Shown here in pieces: positions 1 to 5,629 of a stretch of DNA of 5,724 nucleotides. The position numbers and the translations under genes are program-made. The first letter of the stretch is position 1. The number at the start of each line of letters is the position of its first letter. The notes below the pieces were generated by a model. The model saw only the letters and a program-made list of their open reading frames with translations. It was not told where the DNA came from and ran no database searches. The DNA comes from Methylothermaceae bacterium (lineage in GTDB: Bacteria > Pseudomonadota > Gammaproteobacteria > Methylococcales > Methylothermaceae): NCBI GenBank assembly GCA_027024125.1, contig JALVSV010000197.1, forward strand, positions 1 to 5,724, written 5' to 3'.

Positions 1-100
1 TGTCGATATGCGGGATCAGGAGTTTCTCCTGGGCCAAGGCAGGCACCCCGGCGACAAACAGGCAGGCAAGCAGCAGCCCACTCAAATTTTTCAACGTCAT
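1..100 (-). CDS. Exported protein of unknown function, 5' end only
   Basis: Only the first 33 codons are in the window; the gene continues past position 1. The start is an ATG at 98-100, with a good GGAG ribosome-binding site six bases upstream (107-110). The peptide begins MTLKNLSGLLLACLFVAGVP and continues ALAQEKLLIPHID. This is a Sec-type signal peptide: a Lys near the N-terminus, a hydrophobic core at about residues 7-18, and a cleavage site after A-L-A at residue 23. The product therefore acts in the periplasm or outer membrane. The LLAC stretch at residues 10-13 is too close to the start and sits inside the hydrophobic core, so I do not call it a lipobox. The gene lies 71 bases downstream of the small secreted protein at 172-543 on the same strand, which suggests co-transcription. 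A metal-efflux or outer-membrane component is a guess from that neighbour. The mature part visible is too short to assign a family. Confidence 0.75.
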   Translation of the reverse strand, partial: MTLKNLSGLLLACLFVAGVPALAQEKLLIPHID

Positions 101-102
101 GG

Positions 103-171
103 TTCACTCCATGGATTACAAACGCACACACCAGCGCACCAGCGCCGGCTCAAGGTGGAAAATGGAGTGAA
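103..171 (-). repeat. 10-bp perfect inverted repeat in the intergenic gap, covering a ribosome-binding site
   Basis: TTCACTCCAT at 103-112 is the exact reverse complement of ATGGAGTGAA at 162-171. On the minus strand the first arm starts immediately after the stop codon of the small secreted protein. The second arm contains the GGAG ribosome-binding site of the next gene and ends two bases before its ATG. Pairing in mRNA would enclose a loop of about 49 nt and hide that site. The loop also holds a tandem 8-bp repeat (ACCAGCGC at 130-137 and 138-145, plus-strand reading). The repeat is directly visible; a regulatory role is inferred. Confidence 0.6.
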
Positions 172-543
172 TCAGGCAGGCGGCGCGCGGGAGAAGGCAA
201 ACAGGCAGATTTGCTTTGGAGAAAACTCTTGGAAGATTGCGACCCGGACAGTGGGCTGGAGATCTGCTTCCAGTGGCCAAAAGCCTGGGAGAATCAAAGG
301 GGAAGGCGAGGGAAAACCGCTCAAATGCTGACGTATGCCATGCTCGGCATCAATCACCACGCCATCGTAGGCCCCGGAGGAAAAAGACTCCATCACCACC
401 TCATCCAATCCCGATTTCATTTCCAGCCCGGGAAGATGGATCTTTGATGGCGATGCATCCACGCCCACATGGGCATGCACCAAAGGCGCAAATACTTGTG
501 GCAAAGCGAGCACAAGGATTGCAAGGAGCCTCAGAATATTCAT
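172..543 (-). CDS. Small secreted protein with several histidines, function unknown
   Basis: The product is 123 aa from the ATG at 541-543. An in-frame upstream extension to 681 exists, but this ATG is chosen because a clear signal peptide begins here and a good promoter lies just upstream; the ribosome-binding site (GGAT, 551-554) is weak. The signal peptide has a hydrophobic core LLAILVLALP and a likely cleavage after A-H-A at about residue 24-26. The predicted mature chain has an N-terminal HVG, an IHLPGLE motif (residues 35-41), and histidines at 25, 36, 68 and 73. It also has a Pro-rich hydrophobic stretch (about 78-90), one Cys (113) and a C-terminal SRAPPA. It resembles, from memory, small histidine-containing exported proteins of the DUF2946/CopL-like sort that precede metal-efflux genes, but this cannot be confirmed here. 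The terminal RAPP-type tail supports that loosely. It lies upstream of another exported protein and is probably in an operon with it. Confidence 0.65.
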   Translation of the reverse strand: MNILRLLAILVLALPQVFAPLVHAHVGVDASPSKIHLPGLEMKSGLDEVVMESFSSGAYDGVVIDAEHGIRQHLSGFPSPSPLILPGFWPLEADLQPTVRVAIFQEFSPKQICLFAFSRAPPA

Positions 544-570
544 TGCCAGTATCCGGATCTGTGGTGACGG

Positions 571-599
571 AGTATATCGGTTAGCAATGGAGGCGGCAA
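571..599 (-). promoter_or_regulatory. Sigma-70-like promoter for the small secreted protein
   Basis: On the minus strand, TTGCCG (594-599) is followed after exactly 17 bases by TATACT (571-576). These are good matches to the -35 and -10 consensus. Transcription would begin around 564, giving a leader of roughly 20 nt before the ATG at 543. The remaining bases up to the desA stop (577-714) contain no recognisable gene and no convincing terminator. Confidence 0.55.
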
Positions 600-714
600 G
601 GTGATGTGTGGAAGCTGCCATGGCGTTCGATGCAGACATGGGCCTTGACGATTCATGCCAATCCCTGGCTGACCAACACATCCTTTACTTTCATCCAACT
701 CTTGGTCGGTTCGT

Positions 715-1902
715 TCAGGAAATTGCGCTTTTCAGGGTATAGCCACGCAATATCGTTGCAAACTCCTGCAATGCCTCGATGCCGCTTTGTTCGGCTTCCT
801 GACACCATGCGGCCAAACGTTGCAGCCGGGCTTCAGGATGAGGCGCGTGCTGATCCCAGATTTCCTTCAGACGACATTTGAAATCGTAGACGGTTTCTAA
901 AGTGTTGCTGGAAGCGATTGCTGAATCCAACACCTGTTGGTGCTGTGCATCGAGGCGAATATCTTCACGCACCAACAAACGTTTGGCCCGTTTCAAAGTC
1001 TTTGCCATTTGGCCCGCTGAGTGTTTGCGTTCATTTTTCCAGACCGGCAGAATCACCTTGCGGGCATAGAGGGTCAACACGTGAAATCTATTCCGCATCA
1101 GTGCTCTTATGGTCTCTTTATCGGCAATGGTTTTGTGCTTCTCTACTCTCACCTTGGGGGCGATACGTTTGACCCTGGCCAGGCCAAATAAAGAAAGGAT
1201 GCGGATATAGAGCCATCCCAGATCGAATTCCCACCATTTGTTGGACAACTTGGCCGAAGAGGGGTAGGCATGGTGATTGTTATGCAACTCTTCCCCACCA
1301 ATCAAGATTCCCCACGGAACCAAATTGGTGGCCGCATCGGAGGTTTCGAAATTGCGATAGCCCACATAGTGACCCAACCCATTGACGACTCCTGCAGCCC
1401 AAAAGGGAATCCACATCATTTGCACCGCCCATACGGTGATACCCAGCACTCCGAAACAGGCCACATCAATCAGGAACATAAGAAACAGGCCCCAATAATA
1501 TCTCCTGGGATGACTGTATACATGACGTTCGATCCAGTCCTTTGGCGCCCCCCACCCATAGCGTTCAATCGAATCACGATCATCGCGGGCCTGACGGTAC
1601 AATTCCGCCCCTTCCGTCAAGACTTTGCCGATCCCGAGAATCTGGGGGCTGTGCGGATCTTCGGGCGTCTCGCACTTGGCGTGATGCTTTCGGTGAATCG
1701 CAGCCCACTCTTTGGTGATCATCGAAGTCGTCAGCCATAACCAAAAACGGAAAAAATGGCTGACGACAGGGTGGAGATCCAGGGCCCTGTGGGCTTGGCA
1801 GCGATGGAGGTAGATGGTAACGGAGGCGATGGTGATGTGGGTCAGTGCAAGAATGACCAGGAGATAGCCCCACCAGGGGAGCTCAAAAAAACCAAATAAC
1901 AT
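715..1902 (-). CDS. desA: Membrane fatty-acid desaturase, DesA type (delta-9)
   Basis: This is a di-iron, oxygen-dependent integral-membrane desaturase, 395 aa. The three histidine boxes are present: HRCQAH (33-38), HRKHH (70-74) and HNNHH (207-211), plus the GLGH segment (H178). Hydrophobic segments flank them (about 8-30, 50-62, 138-175). The order and spacing match Pseudomonas aeruginosa DesA (PA0286), which adds delta-9 double bonds to acyl chains already in membrane phospholipid and so adjusts fluidity aerobically. Conserved stretches such as FFRFWLWLTT, NLVPWGILIGGEELHNNHH and WEFDLGW agree with it. The frame could open earlier at a TTG (1918-1920), but the ATG at 1900-1902 fits the family start MLFGFFELPWWGY; neither has a strong ribosome-binding site. 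After about residue 264 there is a charged, helical extension that resembles the C-terminus of ISL3-family transposases. It is separated from the argS cluster by its own promoter and a leader hairpin. No DesT- or FadR-like operator was recognised. Confidence 0.93.
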   Translation of the reverse strand: MLFGFFELPWWGYLLVILALTHITIASVTIYLHRCQAHRALDLHPVVSHFFRFWLWLTTSMITKEWAAIHRKHHAKCETPEDPHSPQILGIGKVLTEGAELYRQARDDRDSIERYGWGAPKDWIERHVYSHPRRYYWGLFLMFLIDVACFGVLGITVWAVQMMWIPFWAAGVVNGLGHYVGYRNFETSDAATNLVPWGILIGGEELHNNHHAYPSSAKLSNKWWEFDLGWLYIRILSLFGLARVKRIAPKVRVEKHKTIADKETIRALMRNRFHVLTLYARKVILPVWKNERKHSAGQMAKTLKRAKRLLVREDIRLDAQHQQVLDSAIASSNTLETVYDFKCRLKEIWDQHAPHPEARLQRLAAWCQEAEQSGIEALQEFATILRGYTLKSAIS

Positions 1903-1934
1903 ATCTGAAGACTTATCCAAAATAACAGAAAGAG

Positions 1935-1951
1935 GCCGCCCAAAAGGCGGC
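1935..1951 (-). terminator. GC-rich hairpin in the desA leader: terminator or attenuator
   Basis: GCCGCC (1935-1940) and GGCGGC (1946-1951) form a perfect 6-bp stem around a 5-base loop. Read on the minus strand, it is followed by a pyrimidine-rich run CTCTTTCTGTTATTTT. The stem can be lengthened by AACA/TGTT (1924-1927 with 1952-1955) across a 7-base bulge. It could end transcripts coming from argS-SPOR-lipoprotein, whose last stop is about 100 bases upstream. The T-tract is interrupted, so efficiency may be partial. Because it lies downstream of the likely desA promoter and 33 bases before the desA ATG, it would also be in the desA leader. Confidence 0.5.
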
Positions 1952-1995
1952 TGTTCATCGACACCATTAGCAGATGTTTATGATGAGACCCCTCC

Positions 1996-2024
1996 AGTCT
2001 AGGCGAATTACCTGCAACTAACAA
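1996..2024 (-). promoter_or_regulatory. Candidate desA promoter
   Basis: On the minus strand, TTGTTA (2019-2024) and TAGACT (1996-2001) are spaced by 17 bases, each matching four of six consensus positions. Initiation near 1989 would give a leader of about 85-90 nt that includes the hairpin at 1935-1951. The match is moderate; the optimal spacing and position support it. Confidence 0.4.
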
Positions 2025-2051
2025 GGTTTATTTTCAAGCTGTTGATTTTCA

Positions 2052-2741
2052 TCAGTATCGGGTCAGAAAAGGCTGATAGGCATAAATGGCATTGAGATGG
2101 TGGAGAAAGGCATGCCTGGCATTCCCCCTCCAAAGTTGATCAAGGGCCTGATTGACCTTCAAATAAGAAGCCTCCTCATCCTCATCGGAAACGTATTCGT
2201 CACCCAGACGAGTCACCAGGTCCAGCCACATTTCGCTCACGCCCATGATAAAGGCCGGCCAGGTTTGCTGAATGATCAGAGGCCAACCCGGATCACTGGT
2301 GTCCTCGATATGAGGACGACTGACGCGAGTGACATCGTCGAAGTGTACTTTCTGTATCCACCCAGCCTGGCGCCAGGCGACCAAATGGGGGTTGGCCTCG
2401 ATGTCTGCATAGATCTGACTGGCCGCGACAGGCGAGGCATAGAAAATGAAACTGAAACGATGGCCCCTTCGATCACGGCCGGCCCGCCGATGCACCCGCC
2501 AAAGGGTGATTTCTTCACGATGGGCCTCCAGCACCGGCTCGATGATCCGGTAGGCTACTTGGATATCCCTGTGCCATGCCGGCCATTTTTCGCTCTTGGG
2601 CCACTGGAACTGGAATGCGGCATACCACCACCCTTGTCCGGTCGCGACAACTGCATGGGGAGCGGCCTTTGGCTTCGTCGGTACGCCGGAACACCCCGCC
2701 AGAACTGCCAACAACAGCAACCAGAGCCCGCTTCTCATCAT
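2052..2741 (-). CDS. Uncharacterised lipoprotein in the argS operon
   Basis: The product is 229 aa, starting at ATG 2739-2741; a second ATG follows directly (2736-2738). The start overlaps the stop of the SPOR gene as ATGA, implying translational coupling. The N-terminus is a lipoprotein signal: MMRSG, a Leu-rich core, then lipobox L-A-G-C with the acylated Cys at residue 17, followed by Ser. The absence of Asp at +2 suggests outer-membrane sorting. A short Pro/Lys linker (TKPKAAP) leads to a globular domain rich in Trp and other aromatics: QGWWYAAFQFQWP, a KWPAWHRDIQVAY segment, a basic patch RRAGRDRRGHRFSF, and an acidic run SDEDEE near residue 185. The C-terminus is also aromatic (IYAYQPFLTRY). 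I do not recognise the family. An envelope role is inferred from the lipobox and from coupling to a SPOR protein. Confidence 0.8.
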   Translation of the reverse strand: MMRSGLWLLLLAVLAGCSGVPTKPKAAPHAVVATGQGWWYAAFQFQWPKSEKWPAWHRDIQVAYRIIEPVLEAHREEITLWRVHRRAGRDRRGHRFSFIFYASPVAASQIYADIEANPHLVAWRQAGWIQKVHFDDVTRVSRPHIEDTSDPGWPLIIQQTWPAFIMGVSEMWLDLVTRLGDEYVSDEDEEASYLKVNQALDQLWRGNARHAFLHHLNAIYAYQPFLTRY

Positions 2742-3319
2742 CGTTTTGCCGTCTGGACCACGCTGTCGATTCGATGTTTTCGCAGCCGGGTACGAATCAT
2801 TTCCACTTCGTTCATACTGGCAAACGGCCCCATTCGAACCCGATGCCATATCGCCCCCTTCACCTTCGCTCGTTGGATCCGAGCCTCCACACCCAACAGT
2901 GCCAATCGGGCCTTGAGCCTGTCTGCATCACCATGAGTACGGAAAGAACCTGCCTGGATGAAATACTGTCCCCGGTGTTCCTGTCCCAACCGTTCCTGGC
3001 GTTTCCGAACCTTGACCTCGCCCTCGGGAACGATGACTTCCTTCTCTGGCAGGAGGGTATAGAAGGTGAATCTGGGTTCCTTTTTCCTGGATTGACCTTC
3101 TCCCTCAGGCTGTTTGCCGGCCATCGCTTTCCGGTCCGGCTTCGCTTCAGGGGCAGGGGAGGGAGCTGACGACAACCCATATAGGAAGTATCCGAATCCT
3201 ACCAACACCATGGTACCCAGCAACCATTGCCACCAAGGGGCTCCCCGCCTTTCGCGCTGTGCCCTGCGGTATCCTGAATCAGGAGAGCGGCGGCGGGCCG
3301 GGGGTGATCGACGTGCCAT
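2738..3319 (-). CDS. SPOR-domain inner-membrane protein (FtsN-like)
   Basis: The product is 193 aa, with ATG at 3317-3319 immediately after the argS stop codon. A modest AGGT ribosome-binding site lies within the argS end. Layout: a strongly basic cytoplasmic tail (residues 1-27, many Arg), one membrane helix (about 28-50, PWWQWLLGTMVLVGFGYFLYG), and a Pro/charged periplasmic linker. Next comes the conserved FTFYTLLPEKEV segment (84-95), then a C-terminal SPOR domain (about 117-190) beginning QYFIQAGSF with a second half HRVRMGPF. SPOR domains bind denuded septal peptidoglycan, and this type II topology is that of FtsN and relatives in cell division. A SPOR protein directly downstream of argS is a known gammaproteobacterial arrangement, as in Pseudomonas, where hslVU follows. 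Here a lipoprotein follows instead. It may or may not be the true FtsN, so no symbol is given. Confidence 0.9.
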   Translation of the reverse strand: MARRSPPARRRSPDSGYRRAQRERRGAPWWQWLLGTMVLVGFGYFLYGLSSAPSPAPEAKPDRKAMAGKQPEGEGQSRKKEPRFTFYTLLPEKEVIVPEGEVKVRKRQERLGQEHRGQYFIQAGSFRTHGDADRLKARLALLGVEARIQRAKVKGAIWHRVRMGPFASMNEVEMIRTRLRKHRIDSVVQTAKR

Positions 3320-5077
3320 CTACATAGACCTGGGTGCTGTCACATCCAACAAACCCAGACCATTGGCGATGGCCTGGCGCACAGCTTCGATCAAATTCAA
3401 TCTGGCATCACGCAACTGGTCATCCTCCACCAAGAAGGTATGGGCATTGTAATAAGTATGGAACTGTGCGGCCAATTCACGCAAATAATGGGTCAGCTGA
3501 TGAGGTTCCCGCATTCTGGCGGCGCGCTCGACCGTTTCCGGATAACGCGCCAACAGGGTCAACAGCGCCTGTTCGTGGTTTTCTGTGAGCCTGTTCAAAC
3601 ATTCCAGACCACGGTCCACATCATGTTTCCAGCCTTTTTCCTCGAGCTGGCGAAACACACTGCACACCCGGGCATGGGCATACTGTACATAATAGACCGG
3701 ATTGTCGTTGGATTGGGAAACCGCAAGCTTCAAATCGAAATCCAGGTGCTGCTCGGCCTTACGCATCACATAGAAAAAACGTGCCGCATCCTTACCAACC
3801 TCTTCACGTAACTGACGCAAGGTCACAAACTCCCCCGCACGAGTGGACATCGGCACCCTTTCCTTGCCACGATAGAGTACAGCAAACTGGACCAACCGCA
3901 CTTCCAGACTGTCAGGATCGGCACCCAAAGCCTGCATCGCCGCCTTCAGGCGGGGCACGTACCCATGATGATCGGCTCCCCACACGTCGATGAGCAACTC
4001 GAAACCACGCTCCAGCTTGTCCAGATGATAGGCGATATCGGAGGCAAAATAGGTCGCCTGGCCATTTTCACGCACCACCACCCGGTCCTTTTCATCGCCA
4101 AGGCGACTGGAGGCGAACCAGATCGCCCCCTCACTCTCATACAACCACCCGCCTTCCCGTAACCGGTCCAGGGCCTGCTGTACCCGCCCGGAATGGACCA
4201 GACGGCGTTCCGAGAACCACTCATCGTAACGGACCCCGAAGGCTTCCAGATCCTCACGGATATCTGCAAGTATGGATTCCAGACCCGCCTGGAAAACTTT
4301 ATCGTAGGCGTCTTTGCCCAGCAGCAATCTGGCCCGTTCGATCAACGCATCGATATAGACCTCCTTGTCCCCATCCGGTGCGTCCTCCGGCAGCCCATCG
4401 AGCACCTCGGCCGCGGGCCTACGCAATCCATCGGCGAGTTCGGCATACACGGCGTCGGCGATCTCGATGACATACTCGCCCCGATAACCATTGGCCGGAA
4501 ATGGCAACGACTCGCCGCAGCGCTGCAGATAACGGATCCAGATGCTGACGGCAAGGATATCCATCTGCCGGCCAGCGTCGTTGACATAGTATTCGCGGTG
4601 CACCTGACAGCCGATCGCCTGTAGCAGATTGGCGACCGAAGCGCCGTAGGCGGCTCCTCGTCCGTGTCCCACGTGGAGGGGACCTGTGGGATTGGCGGAG
4701 ACGAACTCGATGTGGATACGCCGTCCCTGGCCACTGTGACTGCGGCCGAACCGGTCTCGCTGGCCCAGGATCTGCCGCACGATCTGAAACTGCGCCGCAG
4801 GATCGATATGGAAATTGATGAAGCCGGGCCCGGCAATCTCCACTTTGCGCACTACCGGATCGGCAGGCAGTGCCTGCACGATCTTTTCCGCCAGTCGCCT
4901 GGGCGGTTGGCCGGTGGGCTTGGCCATGGCCAGCGCAAGATTGGTGGCGAAATCACCGTGGGCGCTGTCACGGGCCCGGTCGACCCGCACCGACACGGTG
5001 ATGTCAGATGGGAGATCGCCTTGTTCTTTCAAGCGATTCACCGCTTGTTCCAGCAAACCCTGTAAATGTTCTTTCAT
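3320..5077 (-). CDS. argS: Arginyl-tRNA synthetase
   Basis: This class I aminoacyl-tRNA synthetase charges tRNA-Arg with arginine using ATP in the cytoplasm. It is 585 aa, close to the usual ~577 for gammaproteobacterial ArgRS. The start is ATG 5075-5077, preceded by AAGG five bases upstream; the in-frame extension to a TTG at 5140 has no family support. Domains in order: an N-terminal Add-1 tRNA D-loop-binding domain (about 1-90, containing [10 protein letters not shown]), then the Rossmann catalytic core with the HIGH signature as [12 protein letters not shown] (HVGH at 135-138). The core continues with [11 protein letters not shown] and GADHHGY (about 367-373). The KMSKS position reads PMSTRAGEF (410-415 for MSTRAG), the variant normal for many bacterial ArgRS. 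The C-terminal DALR anticodon-binding domain begins near 460 ([11 protein letters not shown]). It heads the tightly packed cluster with the SPOR and lipoprotein genes. Confidence 0.98.
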   Translation of the reverse strand: MKEHLQGLLEQAVNRLKEQGDLPSDITVSVRVDRARDSAHGDFATNLALAMAKPTGQPPRRLAEKIVQALPADPVVRKVEIAGPGFINFHIDPAAQFQIVRQILGQRDRFGRSHSGQGRRIHIEFVSANPTGPLHVGHGRGAAYGASVANLLQAIGCQVHREYYVNDAGRQMDILAVSIWIRYLQRCGESLPFPANGYRGEYVIEIADAVYAELADGLRRPAAEVLDGLPEDAPDGDKEVYIDALIERARLLLGKDAYDKVFQAGLESILADIREDLEAFGVRYDEWFSERRLVHSGRVQQALDRLREGGWLYESEGAIWFASSRLGDEKDRVVVRENGQATYFASDIAYHLDKLERGFELLIDVWGADHHGYVPRLKAAMQALGADPDSLEVRLVQFAVLYRGKERVPMSTRAGEFVTLRQLREEVGKDAARFFYVMRKAEQHLDFDLKLAVSQSNDNPVYYVQYAHARVCSVFRQLEEKGWKHDVDRGLECLNRLTENHEQALLTLLARYPETVERAARMREPHQLTHYLRELAAQFHTYYNAHTFLVEDDQLRDARLNLIEAVRQAIANGLGLLDVTAPRSM

Positions 5078-5084
5078 GAAAGCC

Positions 5085-5115
5085 TTGAGTTGAGAAACAA
5101 AAGATCCGCTATTAT
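5085..5115 (+). promoter_or_regulatory. Candidate dodecin promoter
   Basis: TATTAT (5110-5115) matches five of six -10 positions, and TTGAGT (5085-5090) is a partial -35. The 19-base spacer is longer than ideal, so the -35 assignment is weak. Transcription would begin near 5122, leaving a leader of about 35 nt that carries the hairpin at 5118-5140 or part of it. Confidence 0.35.
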
Positions 5116-5140
5116 CCTTGAACCCCAATACGGGTTGCAA
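5111..5140 (-). promoter_or_regulatory. Candidate argS promoter
   Basis: On the minus strand, TTGCAA (5135-5140) and GATAAT (5111-5116) are spaced by 18 bases, and the -10 matches five of six consensus positions. Transcription would start near 5104, about 27 nt before the argS ATG. Its -10 occupies almost the same bases as the proposed dodecin -10 on the other strand. Confidence 0.5.
5118..5140. repeat. Small inverted repeat between argS and dodecin
   Basis: TTGAACCC (5118-5125) pairs with GGGTTgCAA (5132-5140) to give eight base pairs with one bulged G and a 6-base loop. It overlaps the argS -35 and the start of the dodecin leader. It could be an operator or a leader hairpin; nothing in the sequence decides between these. 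Confidence 0.4.
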
Positions 5141-5156
5141 TGAGAGGAGAAAACAT

Positions 5157-5366
5157 ATGTCTGATCATGTTTACAAAGTCATCGAACTGGTCGGTTCCTC
5201 CACCGAGAGCACCGACGAAGCCATCCGCACCGCCATAGAAAGGGCCTCCAAAACCCTCAAGCACATCAACTGGTTCCAGGTGGTGGAAACGCGGGGGCAC
5301 ATCCAGGACGGCAAAGTGGCCCATTTTCAGGTGGTCCTGAAGGTGGGTTTCAGGCTAGAGGACTGA
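5157..5366 (+). CDS. Dodecin (flavin-binding dodecamer)
   Basis: The product is 69 aa, the standard length for dodecins. The start ATG 5157-5159 has a strong ribosome-binding site (AGGAG at 5145-5149, seven bases upstream); the in-frame ATG at 5118 lacks one and adds non-conserved residues. Dodecins assemble into hollow cytoplasmic 12-mers that bind and quench flavins (FMN/riboflavin), and bacterial members also bind coenzyme A. The beta-alpha-beta-beta pattern is clear: [15 protein letters not shown] (strand 1), [15 protein letters not shown] (helix), [11 protein letters not shown] (strand 2) and [16 protein letters not shown] (strand 3). The flavin-stacking Trp is W39 in NWFQV, and the conserved E44 and Q58 are at the expected places. 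It is transcribed divergently from argS and ends in its own hairpin terminator, so it is probably monocistronic. No functional link with argS is expected. Confidence 0.95.
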   Translation: MSDHVYKVIELVGSSTESTDEAIRTAIERASKTLKHINWFQVVETRGHIQDGKVAHFQVVLKVGFRLED

Positions 5367-5381
5367 GCCCGGTTGAGCGGA

Positions 5382-5415
5382 AAAAGAGAGGAGTCAACCT
5401 GACCTCCCCTCTTTT
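5382..5415 (+). terminator. Intrinsic terminator after dodecin
   Basis: AAAAGAGAGGAG (5382-5393) pairs with CTCCCCTCTTTT (5404-5415) with one mismatch. The stem continues inward as TCA/TGA around an ACC loop with one bulged C. It starts 15 bases after the dodecin stop and ends in a T run. The matching A run on the left means it could also stop minus-strand transcripts arriving from the right. Confidence 0.85.
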
Positions 5416-5466
5416 GGCACCCTCCCCAACGAAACGCCACACCCCCACGACAGGCAAACAGGGGAA

Positions 5467-5527
5467 TGAATCCCGGTTGCCCAGGGAAAAGCAGCATTCA
5501 TGTTCCTTCCAGGGAAGCCCCGATTCA
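5467..5527. repeat. Imperfect inverted repeat with an internal direct repeat
   Basis: TGAATC (5467-5472) is mirrored by GATTCA (5522-5527), and the pairing continues patchily inward. Inside, CCAGGGAA occurs twice (5481-5488 and 5509-5516). This stretch between the terminator and the stronger palindrome has no credible gene. It may be a decayed part of the same repeat element. Confidence 0.35.
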
Positions 5528-5535
5528 CCTGGTTT

Positions 5536-5624
5536 TGCCATTTCGAACGCCAGTGAGAAATCTTTTAAGGTAATACTTTCAGCAGTTATCTGGCTTAAGA
5601 TTTCTCCCCTTGGTCGAAATGACA
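5536..5624. repeat. REP/MITE-like palindromic repeat
   Basis: The left arm is 5536-5569, beginning TGCCATTTCGA and ending GAGAAATCTTTTAAG. The right arm is 5594-5624, whose reverse complement begins TGTCATTTCGA and ends GAGAAATCTTAAG. The arms agree over their outer (CATTTCGA) and inner (GAGAAATCTT, TAAG) blocks and differ in the middle. About 24 bases separate them. From general knowledge, palindromes with CATTTCGA...GAGAAATCT ends are dispersed in many bacterial genomes between genes. The position, between the dodecin terminator and a possible convergent stop codon, fits that habit. No coding function is likely, although an open frame crosses it. Confidence 0.7.
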
Positions 5625-5629
5625 CTCGA

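Noticed and set aside
8..331. 107-codon plus-strand frame at the left end
   Set aside because: It is antisense to two signal-peptide genes that have proper starts and a promoter.
544..681. N-terminal extension of the small secreted protein to an ATG at 681
   Set aside because: The extension would bury the signal peptide and would include the strong promoter at 571-599; the ATG at 543 is better placed.
715..1113. A remnant insertion sequence fused to desA
   Set aside because: The transposase-like tail is in frame, has a counterpart in Pseudomonas DesA and has no terminal repeats, so it is treated as a domain of the protein rather than a mobile element.
1270..1740. 156-codon plus-strand frame inside desA
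   Set aside because: It is antisense to the His-box region of the desaturase; its His and Pro richness is a by-product of that coding sequence.
2097..2936. 279-codon open frame on the plus strand
   Set aside because: It is antisense to the lipoprotein and SPOR genes, both of which have clear signals and domains. The translation is low-complexity in places, with no recognisable domain.
3832..3849. ArgRS lacks a canonical KMSKS lysine pattern (MSTRAG instead)
   Set aside because: Most bacterial ArgRS have a degenerate KMSKS region, so this is normal and not a sign of an inactive enzyme.
5350..5625. 91-codon minus-strand frame after dodecin
   Set aside because: It runs through the palindromic repeat, the second inverted repeat and the dodecin terminator, and overlaps the end of dodecin, so it is not a plausible gene.
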